A stretch of DNA of 64,000 bases from Bacillota bacterium. GTDB lineage: Bacteria; Bacillota; Clostridia; Christensenellales; SZUA-584. Within the stretch, counting starts at the first letter, position 1. The number at the start of each line of letters is the position of its first letter. Below are positions 41,680 through 49,475 of the stretch, piece by piece. The notes beneath the pieces were generated by a model. The model saw nothing but the letters and a program-made list of their open reading frames with translations, ran no database searches and was not told where the DNA came from. The position numbers and the translations under genes are program-made. The stretch is from contig JAEYPO010000001.1 in assembly GCA_023410595.1 (NCBI GenBank), positions 124,001 through 188,000 of the forward strand, read 5' to 3'.

Positions 41680-42036
41680 CTACCAGCCAAATAGCTTGAT
41701 TATATGAGGTATGAATATGATAAGCCCTATCACGGCTGAAAAAATACTGAACACGAACACCGCGCCCGCCGCGACGTCCTTCGCTTTTTTTGCGTACGGA
41801 TGATACTCCAGCGTTTTAATATCTACGGCGGCTTCAATAGCGGTGTTGACCAGCTCAAGGGATATTACGCCCGCGCAGCATAGCAGCACCACTGCCCATT
41901 CGATGCCTGAAAGCCCGAGTATAAAGCTTACAGGGATGATGAGTATGAAGCACACGGACATGAAGCGTATGTTGCTCCCGCCTTTAAAAGCCGCGGCTAT
42001 ACCGGAAAACGCGTTTTTAAAAGAACGCAGTGACAA
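41680..42036 (-). CDS. dgkA: Diacylglycerol/undecaprenol kinase DgkA
   Basis: The 118-residue membrane enzyme has three helices and the active-site motif ELVNTAIEAAVDI in the second helix. An N-terminal amphipathic helix (SLRSFKNAFSGIAAAFKG) precedes it. In Firmicutes the enzyme phosphorylates undecaprenol or lipids. The start is TTG, 8 nt after GAGGAG. Confidence 0.92.
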   Translation of the reverse strand: MSLRSFKNAFSGIAAAFKGGSNIRFMSVCFILIIPVSFILGLSGIEWAVVLLCCAGVISLELVNTAIEAAVDIKTLEYHPYAKKAKDVAAGAVFVFSIFSAVIGLIIFIPHIIKLFGW

Positions 42037-42208
42037 AACGATTTCTCCTCATTTTAATTTCAACATAATGATAGCATAAAACAGGAAATAGACAAGCTAA
42101 AGCTCCCGTGTTTCCCCGCCTTTAAAGCTTTACGGGTAATAGTCAATATTCTCAAGCAAGCGGCATATTATATATATGCGCACAAGTTTAACAGCGGAGG
42201 GGAACAGC

Positions 42209-42532
42209 ATGCGGCATTTTGAATGCATCGAATATAAAATCGGTAAAAACGAGACGCTTTCCGACATATTCAGGCGGTTTGATATAAGCATAAAGGACCT
42301 TTTGGAATACAACGAATCGTGCGATATCTTCTCGCTTCGTGAAGGGCAGACGCTTCTGATAAAAGACGTTCCGCGGCAGGGAAGGGAGTATATATTGCAG
42401 GAGAACGAAACGCTGCGGTCTGTGGCCGAGAAGTTCGGATTAAGCGTGCTTTCGCTGCTTAAAGCGAATACGAATTATATGCCGGGTGAGATAAGGCAGG
42501 GGATAAGGGTAGCTCTGCCCGAACCGGACTAA
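42209..42532 (+). CDS. Two-LysM-domain protein without signal peptide
   Basis: The 107-residue protein is little more than two LysM modules: YKIGKNETLSDIFRRFDISI with LLEYN, then YILQENETLRSVAEKFGLSV with LLKAN, each about 45 residues. There is no signal peptide. Cytoplasmic LysM proteins occur among spore cortex and coat proteins (such as SafA), so mother-cell use is possible. Start: ATG at 42209 after GGAGGGGAACAGC. Confidence 0.88.
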   Translation: MRHFECIEYKIGKNETLSDIFRRFDISIKDLLEYNESCDIFSLREGQTLLIKDVPRQGREYILQENETLRSVAEKFGLSVLSLLKANTNYMPGEIRQGIRVALPEPD

Positions 42533-42541
42533 TTGAGCTAT

Positions 42542-42582
42542 AACAAAACGGCCCTTCGACATGCTCAAAGGGCCGTTTTGTT
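42542..42582. terminator. Bidirectional terminator
   Basis: AACAAAACGGCCCTT and AAGGGCCGTTTTGTT form a 15-bp perfect stem between convergent genes, with T/A runs in the arms. Confidence 0.88.
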
Positions 42583-42593
42583 ATTGACTGCTT

Positions 42594-43892
42594 TTACAGT
42601 ATATCTTCTCTGTCGCGCTTTTTCTTCTTGAATATTCCGGCTCTGCAGAACATCATCGTAAACAGCACGGATATAAGCGCCACACCCAGCATCGCGGCTA
42701 TAAACGAGGCGTACGGTATACCAAACAGCTCTCCGACGGGGGCTGAAGCACTCGCGGCCATCAGCTCGGGCGAGACCGACGGCTGCGCCTTATATGAGTC
42801 GAGCTCGGTTTGCAGCTCTTTGTTTGCTGTCTGCGCGTCAGTAAGCTGGGTCTGCAGGTCTGCTATCTGTGTCTGAGCTTCTTGGAGAGCCTGTGCGTTT
42901 ACGGCGTCGGCCGTAAAATCTCTGCCGGTCGCTCCCTGTATGGCTGTGGCCGAAACGAAATAGCTTGAGCAGTGATAGACGTCAAACGAAACAAAACCGT
43001 TGGCGTCCACCTGCGCGGACTGTATGCCTTCTATAACGCCCGACTGGTCGTAATAGTAATAGAAGTACAGTGTATCTCCCGGCGCGTGGCCTTCAGCCTT
43101 GAACGTATAAGTGAATTTCCCGGGCAACTGTCCCGAATGAGCGAAATGTAGCTGATAAGCGTCCTGGCCGCCCAACGCTGACGATAGCGCCTCGTCCTTT
43201 TCCATGCTTACCGAGAAATCGATGGGATCCATCTTTTCCGGTATATTCGCAAGCGCCGCCCCGTTTATCGTGCAGGTATAGCCGCCGTAGTTGAGCGCGA
43301 GCACGCCCTGCTTTTCCTTGAGGGACGAGAGTAACGACGAAGGTATCTTGGGGTCTTTTGTAATGTCTACGGCAAGCGTACCGCCCGCTTCCATAGCCTG
43401 AACGTTCTGCTTCGCTATGTCCCACTCGGTGGGGGCTTTCGTGGCCTTGGGCGTGTCGTCGCTGCCGCCGTCAGATGAACTGCCCGGCTTGCCTACTGTA
43501 TACGTTTTTGTTTTTGAATCAGAAAACGAGCCTACGTTCGTACCGTCAAAAGTCGACACCTGATAATTAACAGTGATGGTTCCTTTATCGCCAATATTCG
43601 CGTTTGCCGGAACGGATACTGAAATCTTACCTGAAGCGGTTATCTTTTCGTTCATGCCACTGGCGGAATCCTTCCAGGCGTTGGCCGGACTTCCACTGAA
43701 CACGCCTCCGCACGATATGCTTGTAATACCGATGGACGAAGCATTTTCGGTAACGGATACTTTTATCTCATACGATTTCCCGGCGTAGATGGTACTGCTG
43801 CCGCCGATGCTCGCTCCCGCAAAAGCGGACGATACTCCGAATACGGAAACAACGAGCAATGCTGCTATCAAAAGTGCTGTAAATCTTTTCAT
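42594..43892 (-). CDS. Secreted, C-terminally anchored surface protein
   Basis: The 432-residue protein has a signal peptide (MKRFTALLIAALLVVS, ending near AFA). Next comes an Ig-like beta domain of about 115 residues (STIYAGKSYEIKVSVTE onward), a Ser/Asp/Pro linker, and a second beta-rich region with GTLAVDITKDPKIPSSLL and FVSFDVYHCSSYFVSAT. A coiled coil follows (ALQEAQTQIADLQTQL), then a membrane helix and a basic tail CRAGIFKKKKRDRED. Start: ATG 6 nt after AAGGAG. It lies just downstream of a dockerin protein and could be its anchor, but the first domain is not a confirmed cohesin. Confidence 0.82.
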   Translation of the reverse strand: MKRFTALLIAALLVVSVFGVSSAFAGASIGGSSTIYAGKSYEIKVSVTENASSIGITSISCGGVFSGSPANAWKDSASGMNEKITASGKISVSVPANANIGDKGTITVNYQVSTFDGTNVGSFSDSKTKTYTVGKPGSSSDGGSDDTPKATKAPTEWDIAKQNVQAMEAGGTLAVDITKDPKIPSSLLSSLKEKQGVLALNYGGYTCTINGAALANIPEKMDPIDFSVSMEKDEALSSALGGQDAYQLHFAHSGQLPGKFTYTFKAEGHAPGDTLYFYYYYDQSGVIEGIQSAQVDANGFVSFDVYHCSSYFVSATAIQGATGRDFTADAVNAQALQEAQTQIADLQTQLTDAQTANKELQTELDSYKAQPSVSPELMAASASAPVGELFGIPYASFIAAMLGVALISVLFTMMFCRAGIFKKKKRDREDIL

Positions 43893-43930
43893 CGAGTTCT
43901 CCTTGTTAATATGTAATTTTCTAACCACCA

Positions 43931-45613
43931 TCAATTAAATACACGGCGCCCGTGGCTCAGCATCCTGTCATACCAGCCTTCTACCCGGCATATTACGACA
44001 TACCCGTAATCCGACGAAGCGTGGATATGATAGCCGTTTCCGAGGTATATGCCGACATGCCCGATATAATTAGGCTTTGAACCCGACCAGTAAAACATAA
44101 GGTCCCCCGGCTGGAGCGCGTTTCTGTCGACGTACTGCCAATCCGCTTTGCCGCTGTATGTGTTGGCTGTCGAGCGCCCTACCGAATATCCCGCCTGATT
44201 AAGGCAGTAATACACGTAACCTGAACAGTCAAACGAATCGGGGCCTTCGTCACTCCATATGTATGGCTTGCCTTGAAGCGAGAGAGCTACATCAAGAAAC
44301 TTTTGTATGCGCGGGTCAGCCACCGCAGGCAGGTCGGGCGGCGCTGTGCTTATCAGCTTCATGTTGAGTATGTCGAGCCGCATGAGCGTATAATCCTTAA
44401 TGGTTATGGCTCCGTCCCCGTCAACGTCTGCGCCGTAGCAAAAATTTTCATCAAGGGGCTTAAGGCCGAGAATATCGAGCCGCGCGAGCGTGTAGTCCGC
44501 AACTGTTATGCCTCCGTCGCCGTCCGCGTCTCCGCTTACTACCACCGTGAGAGCATCACGCTCCTTGCCGCCGACTGACAGCTTTACGGTAGTGCCCGTG
44601 CCTATGATACCTTCGGTAAGCTCGCTGCCGTCGGGCTTGTATAAGCGCACATCCCCGCCCGTATTATAAAGATTCGCTTTGAATATGGGCATTACCGTAT
44701 ACTTTGCAACTCCCGTCAGCAATCCGTTGCCCACCATATATTTGGGCGAGGATATCTTGTCCGGTTTTATGGTTATAGTACAGGTAGCTTTTAAGCTGCC
44801 GTCCTGAGCGGTTGCCATTATGTCGGCCGTGCCCGCCGAAAGTATCGTAACAATACCATCCGCGACAGACGCAATCTCGGTATTGCTTGAAGACCATGTT
44901 ACGGTTTTGTCAGTAGCGTCTTCGGGGGAGATAAGCGCGGTAAGCGTAATAGTATCTCCGGCGCACATTTCAAGTGCAGTTTGGTCAAGACTAATGCCCG
45001 AAACACGCCGCTTTACAGTTACTGTAGATTGGACATTGATATTTCCGTTATCTGATGCAACCGTTATGTTTGCAGTTCCAGGCGCGACAGCTGTTACAAC
45101 AGCGCTGCTAACATCACTGCCAACTTTGGCGATATCTGGCCTGTCTGAAGACCATACTACGTTTGTTGCAGAGTCAGGTTCGAGATCGGCAGTTAGCTTT
45201 GTGGTTTCACCGACGTATAAATCAAATAATGTAGTATCTATGGAGGCTATACTTGCTAATGGCGGAGTAACGTTAACGATACATGCAGCCTTTTTATCTC
45301 CATCGACTGTAGTAACGGTTATAGTTGTCGAGCCCAGCTTATGTGCTGTCACGATTCCAGTGCTGTCCACTGAAGCTATCGAGGCATCCAAAGAGGACCA
45401 TGTCACAGCTTTGCTCGGCGCGTTTTCGGGCTCGACAGTGGCAGTTAGCGTCGCTTGTTTGTCAATTGTAATGCTAAGAGTACTCTTGTCAAGCGTAACG
45501 CCGGTTACAGGCCCGTCCGCCAGAGCAACAAGACTGACAGAACACAGCAGCAAAACCGATACTACCGGTATACACACCGCTTTTTTAATAATGCTTTTGA
45601 CAGATGCTTTCAT
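43931..45613 (-). CDS. Secreted cell-wall protein: three BIG2 domains, dockerin, NlpC/P60 peptidase
   Basis: The 560-residue protein has a signal peptide, then three bacterial Ig-like (BIG2) domains (repeated VTWSSLDASIASVDSTGIV, VVWSSDRPDIAKV, VTWSSSNTEIASV). A dockerin-type pair of calcium loops follows (DADGDGGITVADYTLARLDI and DVDGDGAITIKDYTLMRLDI), then an NlpC/P60 domain with catalytic Cys in SFDCSGY and His in IGHVGIYL. It is probably a peptidoglycan endopeptidase. It follows the SpoIID-like gene by 103 bp. Confidence 0.92.
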   Translation of the reverse strand: MKASVKSIIKKAVCIPVVSVLLLCSVSLVALADGPVTGVTLDKSTLSITIDKQATLTATVEPENAPSKAVTWSSLDASIASVDSTGIVTAHKLGSTTITVTTVDGDKKAACIVNVTPPLASIASIDTTLFDLYVGETTKLTADLEPDSATNVVWSSDRPDIAKVGSDVSSAVVTAVAPGTANITVASDNGNINVQSTVTVKRRVSGISLDQTALEMCAGDTITLTALISPEDATDKTVTWSSSNTEIASVADGIVTILSAGTADIMATAQDGSLKATCTITIKPDKISSPKYMVGNGLLTGVAKYTVMPIFKANLYNTGGDVRLYKPDGSELTEGIIGTGTTVKLSVGGKERDALTVVVSGDADGDGGITVADYTLARLDILGLKPLDENFCYGADVDGDGAITIKDYTLMRLDILNMKLISTAPPDLPAVADPRIQKFLDVALSLQGKPYIWSDEGPDSFDCSGYVYYCLNQAGYSVGRSTANTYSGKADWQYVDRNALQPGDLMFYWSGSKPNYIGHVGIYLGNGYHIHASSDYGYVVICRVEGWYDRMLSHGRRVFN

Positions 45614-45716
45614 TTTATCTGTTACTCCAATAACCCCTAAGCTTTTTGCGCTTTACAGCTTCGGTTACTATTTTCATATTTTATCTATGTAGTGTCAACA
45701 CCGCAAGAAAACCAGC

Positions 45717-47798
45717 TTACCCGATGCTTTTGAGCCCGAGAATATGAAGGCGGATAAGCGTGTAATCGTTGATGTCAATTACGCCATTTCTGTCAACATC
45801 GGCAGGCGGTCTTTCTGCGTCAGAGAGAGCCCTGATATTAAGCATGTGTACGCGCACCATAGTATAATCCGCCACGTTAATTACTCCGTCGCTGTTAACA
45901 TCGCCGTATTTTATCGGTGGCGGCGGGGGAGCGACATTGCCAACGACTATCCTTAACTCGTCCGCAACCGAACCGTTTACTATAAGCCTTACTATCATAT
46001 CGGAAGCGACTATGCCTGACGGGTAAGCGTTTCCGCCCTGATCATATACCGCGACCGTTCCGCCCAAACAGCCGATGCCCGCGACAAGCTGCGCTGCGTC
46101 TGTCTGCTCGGGCACGGTTATCACTCTGTTTGCTCTGTCGATGCCGTATGAGCCGGAGTACATGACATTGTCGAGCGATACGTAATCTTTATGGAGGTAA
46201 GCTGTCGTGCCTCCGTAATTAATCTGATGCCACTCGGGCGTATAATACGGAACAGTGACGTATACCCTCATGCCCGGAGGCAGTTCGGAACCGTCAAGTA
46301 CGTTATAGCTTGTTCCAGGGCCGCCGCGCACGTTAACGTCGTTTACAACAGTCGCGTTATATTTGCTTACCGAGGGAAGCGCTGCCCGACCGGGTTCCGC
46401 TGTAGGCAGAGTTTCAAGCGCCGCTCCGGGGTAGTAGAAAGCGAGTATATCCGCGTAACCGATTCCTGAATCCGCGCGCTGCTGAGCCCCCCGCTGGGAG
46501 AGGCCGCAACCGTGACCGTAGCGCCTTTGCGAAATCGCAAAACCCGTTGAGCCGTCCGAACTTGTGTAGGGATCAACAGCGAATATGCCGAGACTGTTTG
46601 AATAGAAAGCGTCGTATGCCGATACACCGTTCGAGCCATCAAGATACCTTAAATCAAGATTTACGCCGGTGACCGTTGCCGGAGCCCCGCCAACAGATAC
46701 AGTAAAATTGCCAGTGGCTCTGATAAAATCTTTGCAGTCGTTTACACCGTTAAAGGGCATAAGCGTATGGTTCTGAGCTATTTCACCTTTATTGTTATAA
46801 GTAATCTCGGGGTCGTAGGCTGTAAGGCTTGTAATGCCTGTAAGTACGATCTGATTTGCGTCCGTTACTCCTGCAAGCTGTCCGCTGCTTACTATCTCCT
46901 GCCTTATGTAAGCTTCGGCCTTTGTCCAGTCCGGCAAGGCCTGTAAATTACTGGCGGTAGTAATAGGGTGCGCGCTGTCGATCACACTGGGGAAATATAT
47001 CGTCTCATACTGGCTGGATGGATTGGCAAGATCATAATCGTCTTTATCGATCCTGTAGTAGGTCCAGCTGCCTCCTCCGCCCCACCTATGATACGGCAGG
47101 TCTGTCCAGCCCCCGTTTGAAGCCGAGAAGTACGCGTCGATAACGGCTCCACCCGACGTCAGCACCTGACCGGTTGTTGCGGTAACGGATGCTATCGCGT
47201 TTGTGTATGACGGATTATAGCCTCTGTAAACCTGATCATTTGAGGTATCGACCAAATCGTAGCTACCCGAGCCGCCTGCGCGCTTGGCAGCGTAGTTACG
47301 CGCGGCGACAGCCTGAGCTTTGAGGGCTTCTATAGGCCAAGAATCACTCATCTCGTACGGCACTACGCCGTAAAGATAATGCTCCAGATAAACGTAGTTG
47401 ACGACCTGAATGGAACCGCCGTCGGTGGAGAAGCACATGTCGCCGAAGTAACGTATATAATCGTTGCTGTAATGCGGGTTTCTGAGCCATATGAAGTTAT
47501 TGAATCCGGGCGTATCAGCGTTGCGGGTTATATATATCGGATTGCCGCTCGCCACGATCGTGCCGCCGAGATACATATTAAGCGTTCCGTTTTCCAGCTT
47601 TACGGTATACATCTGACTCTCCAGCGGAGCACCTCCCACGCTGTAGTTGCCGTCAAGAAAAACAGGAACGGAAGTAGGCGTTCCCATCGAAAGCTTTACG
47701 CGTACAATACTCTTATCTGCTGCCGAGACGGTAATGCCGGGTATCAGCAGCAGCAACAACGAAACACATAGTATTGCACATATCAACTTTCGACGCAT
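45717..47798 (-). CDS. Secreted SpoIID-like protein with SH3 and dockerin domains
   Basis: The 693-residue protein has a signal peptide and a SpoIID/LytB domain (LEHYLYGVVPYEM, SDSWPIEALKAQAVAARNYA, and the late GHGCGLSQRGAQQ). An SH3 domain is near 485-545 (VRGGPGTSYNVLDG, then WHQINYGGTTAYLHKDYV), and a dockerin pair ends the protein (DVNSDGVINVADYTMVRVHM and DVDRNGVIDINDYTLIRLHI). SpoIID enzymes cut glycan strands stripped of peptides. Its neighbour has a peptidase domain and the same dockerin type. Confidence 0.93.
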   Translation of the reverse strand: MRRKLICAILCVSLLLLLIPGITVSAADKSIVRVKLSMGTPTSVPVFLDGNYSVGGAPLESQMYTVKLENGTLNMYLGGTIVASGNPIYITRNADTPGFNNFIWLRNPHYSNDYIRYFGDMCFSTDGGSIQVVNYVYLEHYLYGVVPYEMSDSWPIEALKAQAVAARNYAAKRAGGSGSYDLVDTSNDQVYRGYNPSYTNAIASVTATTGQVLTSGGAVIDAYFSASNGGWTDLPYHRWGGGGSWTYYRIDKDDYDLANPSSQYETIYFPSVIDSAHPITTASNLQALPDWTKAEAYIRQEIVSSGQLAGVTDANQIVLTGITSLTAYDPEITYNNKGEIAQNHTLMPFNGVNDCKDFIRATGNFTVSVGGAPATVTGVNLDLRYLDGSNGVSAYDAFYSNSLGIFAVDPYTSSDGSTGFAISQRRYGHGCGLSQRGAQQRADSGIGYADILAFYYPGAALETLPTAEPGRAALPSVSKYNATVVNDVNVRGGPGTSYNVLDGSELPPGMRVYVTVPYYTPEWHQINYGGTTAYLHKDYVSLDNVMYSGSYGIDRANRVITVPEQTDAAQLVAGIGCLGGTVAVYDQGGNAYPSGIVASDMIVRLIVNGSVADELRIVVGNVAPPPPPIKYGDVNSDGVINVADYTMVRVHMLNIRALSDAERPPADVDRNGVIDINDYTLIRLHILGLKSIG

Positions 47799-48057
47799 TC
47801 TTTGACTCCTGTAGTTCGACTAAGATGTATTGATTTATATATTGTAATATACTCGAAATACATTTGTAATAATTACAATATTATTTATATCATATATACC
47901 TCCAATTGTATATATGAAAACATAAAAATTACTTATTAATGTATAAAAAATATCATATTTAACGCTTTTACGCTATAGATAGTATATCATAATGCTGCAT
48001 ATATGCGCGAAATTATGATATATATCAATAAACAACACTTTACGCGCTTGAATTGGT

Positions 48058-48164
48058 TTGTCAAAGCAGTGGGCTCAATCATATAATGCATATAGACGAT
48101 TGTCGATGTAATTGATGAATGTCTATACTATGAAGGAATGAAAATGTCATACTGTCTTGGATAA
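48058..48164 (+). promoter_or_regulatory. Truncated duplicate of the arsenic operon promoter and start
   Basis: TTGTCA (48058-48063) and TATAAT (48082-48087) are 18 nt apart. The operator-like ATAGAC, GTCGATG and GTCTATAC segments follow, then GAAGGAATGAAA and ATG TCA TAC TGT CTT GGA TAA (MSYCLG). The region aligns along its length with 48976-49080, where the ArsR gene starts VSYCYK. It appears to be a copy of that promoter and start with the rest lost. Confidence 0.7.
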
Positions 48165-48191
48165 AAAAGAATGCCGAATAAAGGCATTCTT
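48163..48191 (-). terminator. Terminator of the Cys-rich small protein gene
   Basis: On the minus strand AAGAATGCC and GGCATTCTT pair around a 7-nt loop and are followed by a T-run. Confidence 0.8.
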
Positions 48192-48234
48192 AAAAAATGA
48201 AAGACTCTATATGGCATTTAATGTTCTGTATGTT

Positions 48235-48456
48235 TTAGCAGCAGCCGGGCCCGCACTTGCCGCCGCCAAATCCGAATCCGTTTCCGCAGCAGCAGCAAAG
48301 CAGAAGTATTATCCAGATGCAATTGCAGCCGCCGAAGCCGCCGCCGTCACAGCCTTCTCTGCCGAATCCGAATCCATCGCCGCCGCAGCAGCAAAGAAGT
48401 AAAATAATTATCAAGATACAGGAACAGTCACCATTCCCACCAAAAAAGCCACCCAT
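48235..48456 (-). CDS. Tiny Cys/Gly-rich protein with two hydrophobic repeats
   Basis: The 73-residue protein is two copies of one unit. The first is CSCILIIILLLCCCGGDGFG, the second CNCIWIILLLCCCCGNGFG, and it ends in CGPGCC. Each unit is a short hydrophobic stretch bounded by Cys clusters and Gly/Phe. The start is the ATG at 48456 after AAGGAGG at about 8 nt, and a terminator follows, so the minus strand is the coding one. Similar small Cys-rich proteins occur in Clostridia spore coats, but this role is inferred. The antisense Ala-rich frame is an artefact. Confidence 0.8.
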   Translation of the reverse strand: MGGFFGGNGDCSCILIIILLLCCCGGDGFGFGREGCDGGGFGGCNCIWIILLLCCCCGNGFGFGGGKCGPGCC

Positions 48457-48579
48457 TATTAGCACCTCCTTTTTGTTTAGCTAATTTACCATATGCCTTG
48501 AGACGTATATGTGTTACAAAGCATATGATAAAAACATAGTACGACCAGGCAGGAAATACTAATAATACAGGGTGATGGT

Positions 48580-48957
48580 ATGTATCTTTCAAACCTTCTG
48601 AAAATACTTGCGGACGAGACAAGACTGAGGATACTTAATTTGCTTACGAAGCGGGAGGTCTGCGTATGCCTCATAGAAGAGGTGCTGGAGATACCACAGC
48701 CAAATGTCTCAAAGCACCTTAACAGGCTGCGGCAGCATGGTATAATTTCATGCCGAAGGATAGCCCAATGGTGTTTCTATAGAATAAGCGGGAATTTCGA
48801 AAGCCAATACGGCGACCTTCTTGCTTTCTTTACAAGACAATGGCGAGGTAATAGCCAATGCATGCAGGACATGAAAAAACTTGAATACCTTCTTGAAACA
48901 AACGATTGTTGCAAAAAGCTGCTCAAACAGGCGGGATACAACAAAAACGAATATTAA
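48580..48957 (+). CDS. ArsR-family metalloregulator 1
   Basis: The 125-residue winged-helix protein has the ArsR pattern LKILADETRLRILNLL, the metal motif VCVCLIEE (Cys-x-Cys in the recognition helix region), and QPNVSKHLNRLRQHGII. Its C-terminus has a Cys pair (NDCCKKL). Arsenite binding to such Cys releases the repressor from DNA. It is 105 bp upstream of the second ArsR gene. Confidence 0.9.
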   Translation: MYLSNLLKILADETRLRILNLLTKREVCVCLIEEVLEIPQPNVSKHLNRLRQHGIISCRRIAQWCFYRISGNFESQYGDLLAFFTRQWRGNSQCMQDMKKLEYLLETNDCCKKLLKQAGYNKNEY

Positions 48958-48975
48958 TTTTATTTTTTGAAAACG

Positions 48976-49045
48976 TTGACGTTTCAAGGAACTGCGGCAT
49001 ATAATACATATAGATAACTGTCTATGACATAGATGTTTGTCTATG
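48976..49045 (+). promoter_or_regulatory. Promoter and operator of the arsenic operon
   Basis: TTGACG (48976-48981) and TATAAT (49000-49005) are 18 nt apart. ATAGATAACTGTCTATG and ATAGATGTTTGTCTATG follow in tandem (49010-49045); each is an imperfect dyad with arms ATAGA/TCTAT, as expected for ArsR dimers. Confidence 0.85.
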
Positions 49046-49062
49046 CGAAGGAGGAAATAGTA

Positions 49063-49422
49063 GTGTCTTATTGTTATAAGGATAATGCGTTTGTGCTTAA
49101 AGCGTTTGCGGACGAAACGCGGCTTAAGATAATCGACATGCTCTCGTGCGGAGAGCTTTGCGCCTGCAAGATACTTAAGTCGTTCAACATCACCCAGCCT
49201 ACGCTGTCTTATCATATGAAGATACTCACCGACTGCGGCGTCGTCACAGGCCGCCGCGACGGCGCGTGGATGTACTACAGGCTGAATACGGAGAATATAG
49301 GCGAATTGCTTGGGTTTTTGGGCAGGCTGACGACGCCCAAAGACGACTGCATCTGCAACGTATGCAACGCTGAAAACGCAGTGGTTTTGACATCGGGGTC
49401 CCCGGCAAGTCGTGAGGCTTGA
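49063..49422 (+). CDS. arsR: ArsR-family metalloregulator 2
   Basis: The 119-residue protein has LKAFADETRLKIIDML, the As(III)-site-type motif ELCACKILKSF, then TQPTLSYHMKILTDCGVV and RRDGAWMYYRL, all typical of ArsR. CICNVC near residue 100 adds more Cys. The start is GTG at 49063, 8 nt after AGGAGG. The last codons (SGSPASREA and stop) come from the hairpin repeat at 49394-49428, so its original C-terminus is likely changed. It precedes the acr3 efflux gene by 53 bp. Confidence 0.93.
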   Translation: MSYCYKDNAFVLKAFADETRLKIIDMLSCGELCACKILKSFNITQPTLSYHMKILTDCGVVTGRRDGAWMYYRLNTENIGELLGFLGRLTTPKDDCICNVCNAENAVVLTSGSPASREA

Positions 49423-49428
49423 TGGGGT
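49394..49428. repeat. GGGGTCCCC hairpin repeat over the end of arsR
   Basis: GGGGTCCCCGGCAAG, TCGTGAGG, CTTGATGGGGT. It provides the stop codon of arsR, in TGA at 49420-49422. Confidence 0.88.
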
Positions 49429-49475
49429 AATGGTAAATGTCAAAATGTTGTTTTAAATGACGAAGAGGTTGATGT

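Noticed and set aside
44820..45692. 290-residue frame opposite the BIG2/dockerin protein
   Set aside because: Repeated BIG2 domains on the minus strand explain the open antisense frame; it is Val/Ser/Thr-rich and has no ribosome site.
48157..48402. Ala-rich plus-strand frame over the Cys-rich gene
   Set aside because: The strong ribosome site and the terminator both belong to the minus-strand gene; poly-Ala arises from the complement of Cys/Gly codons.
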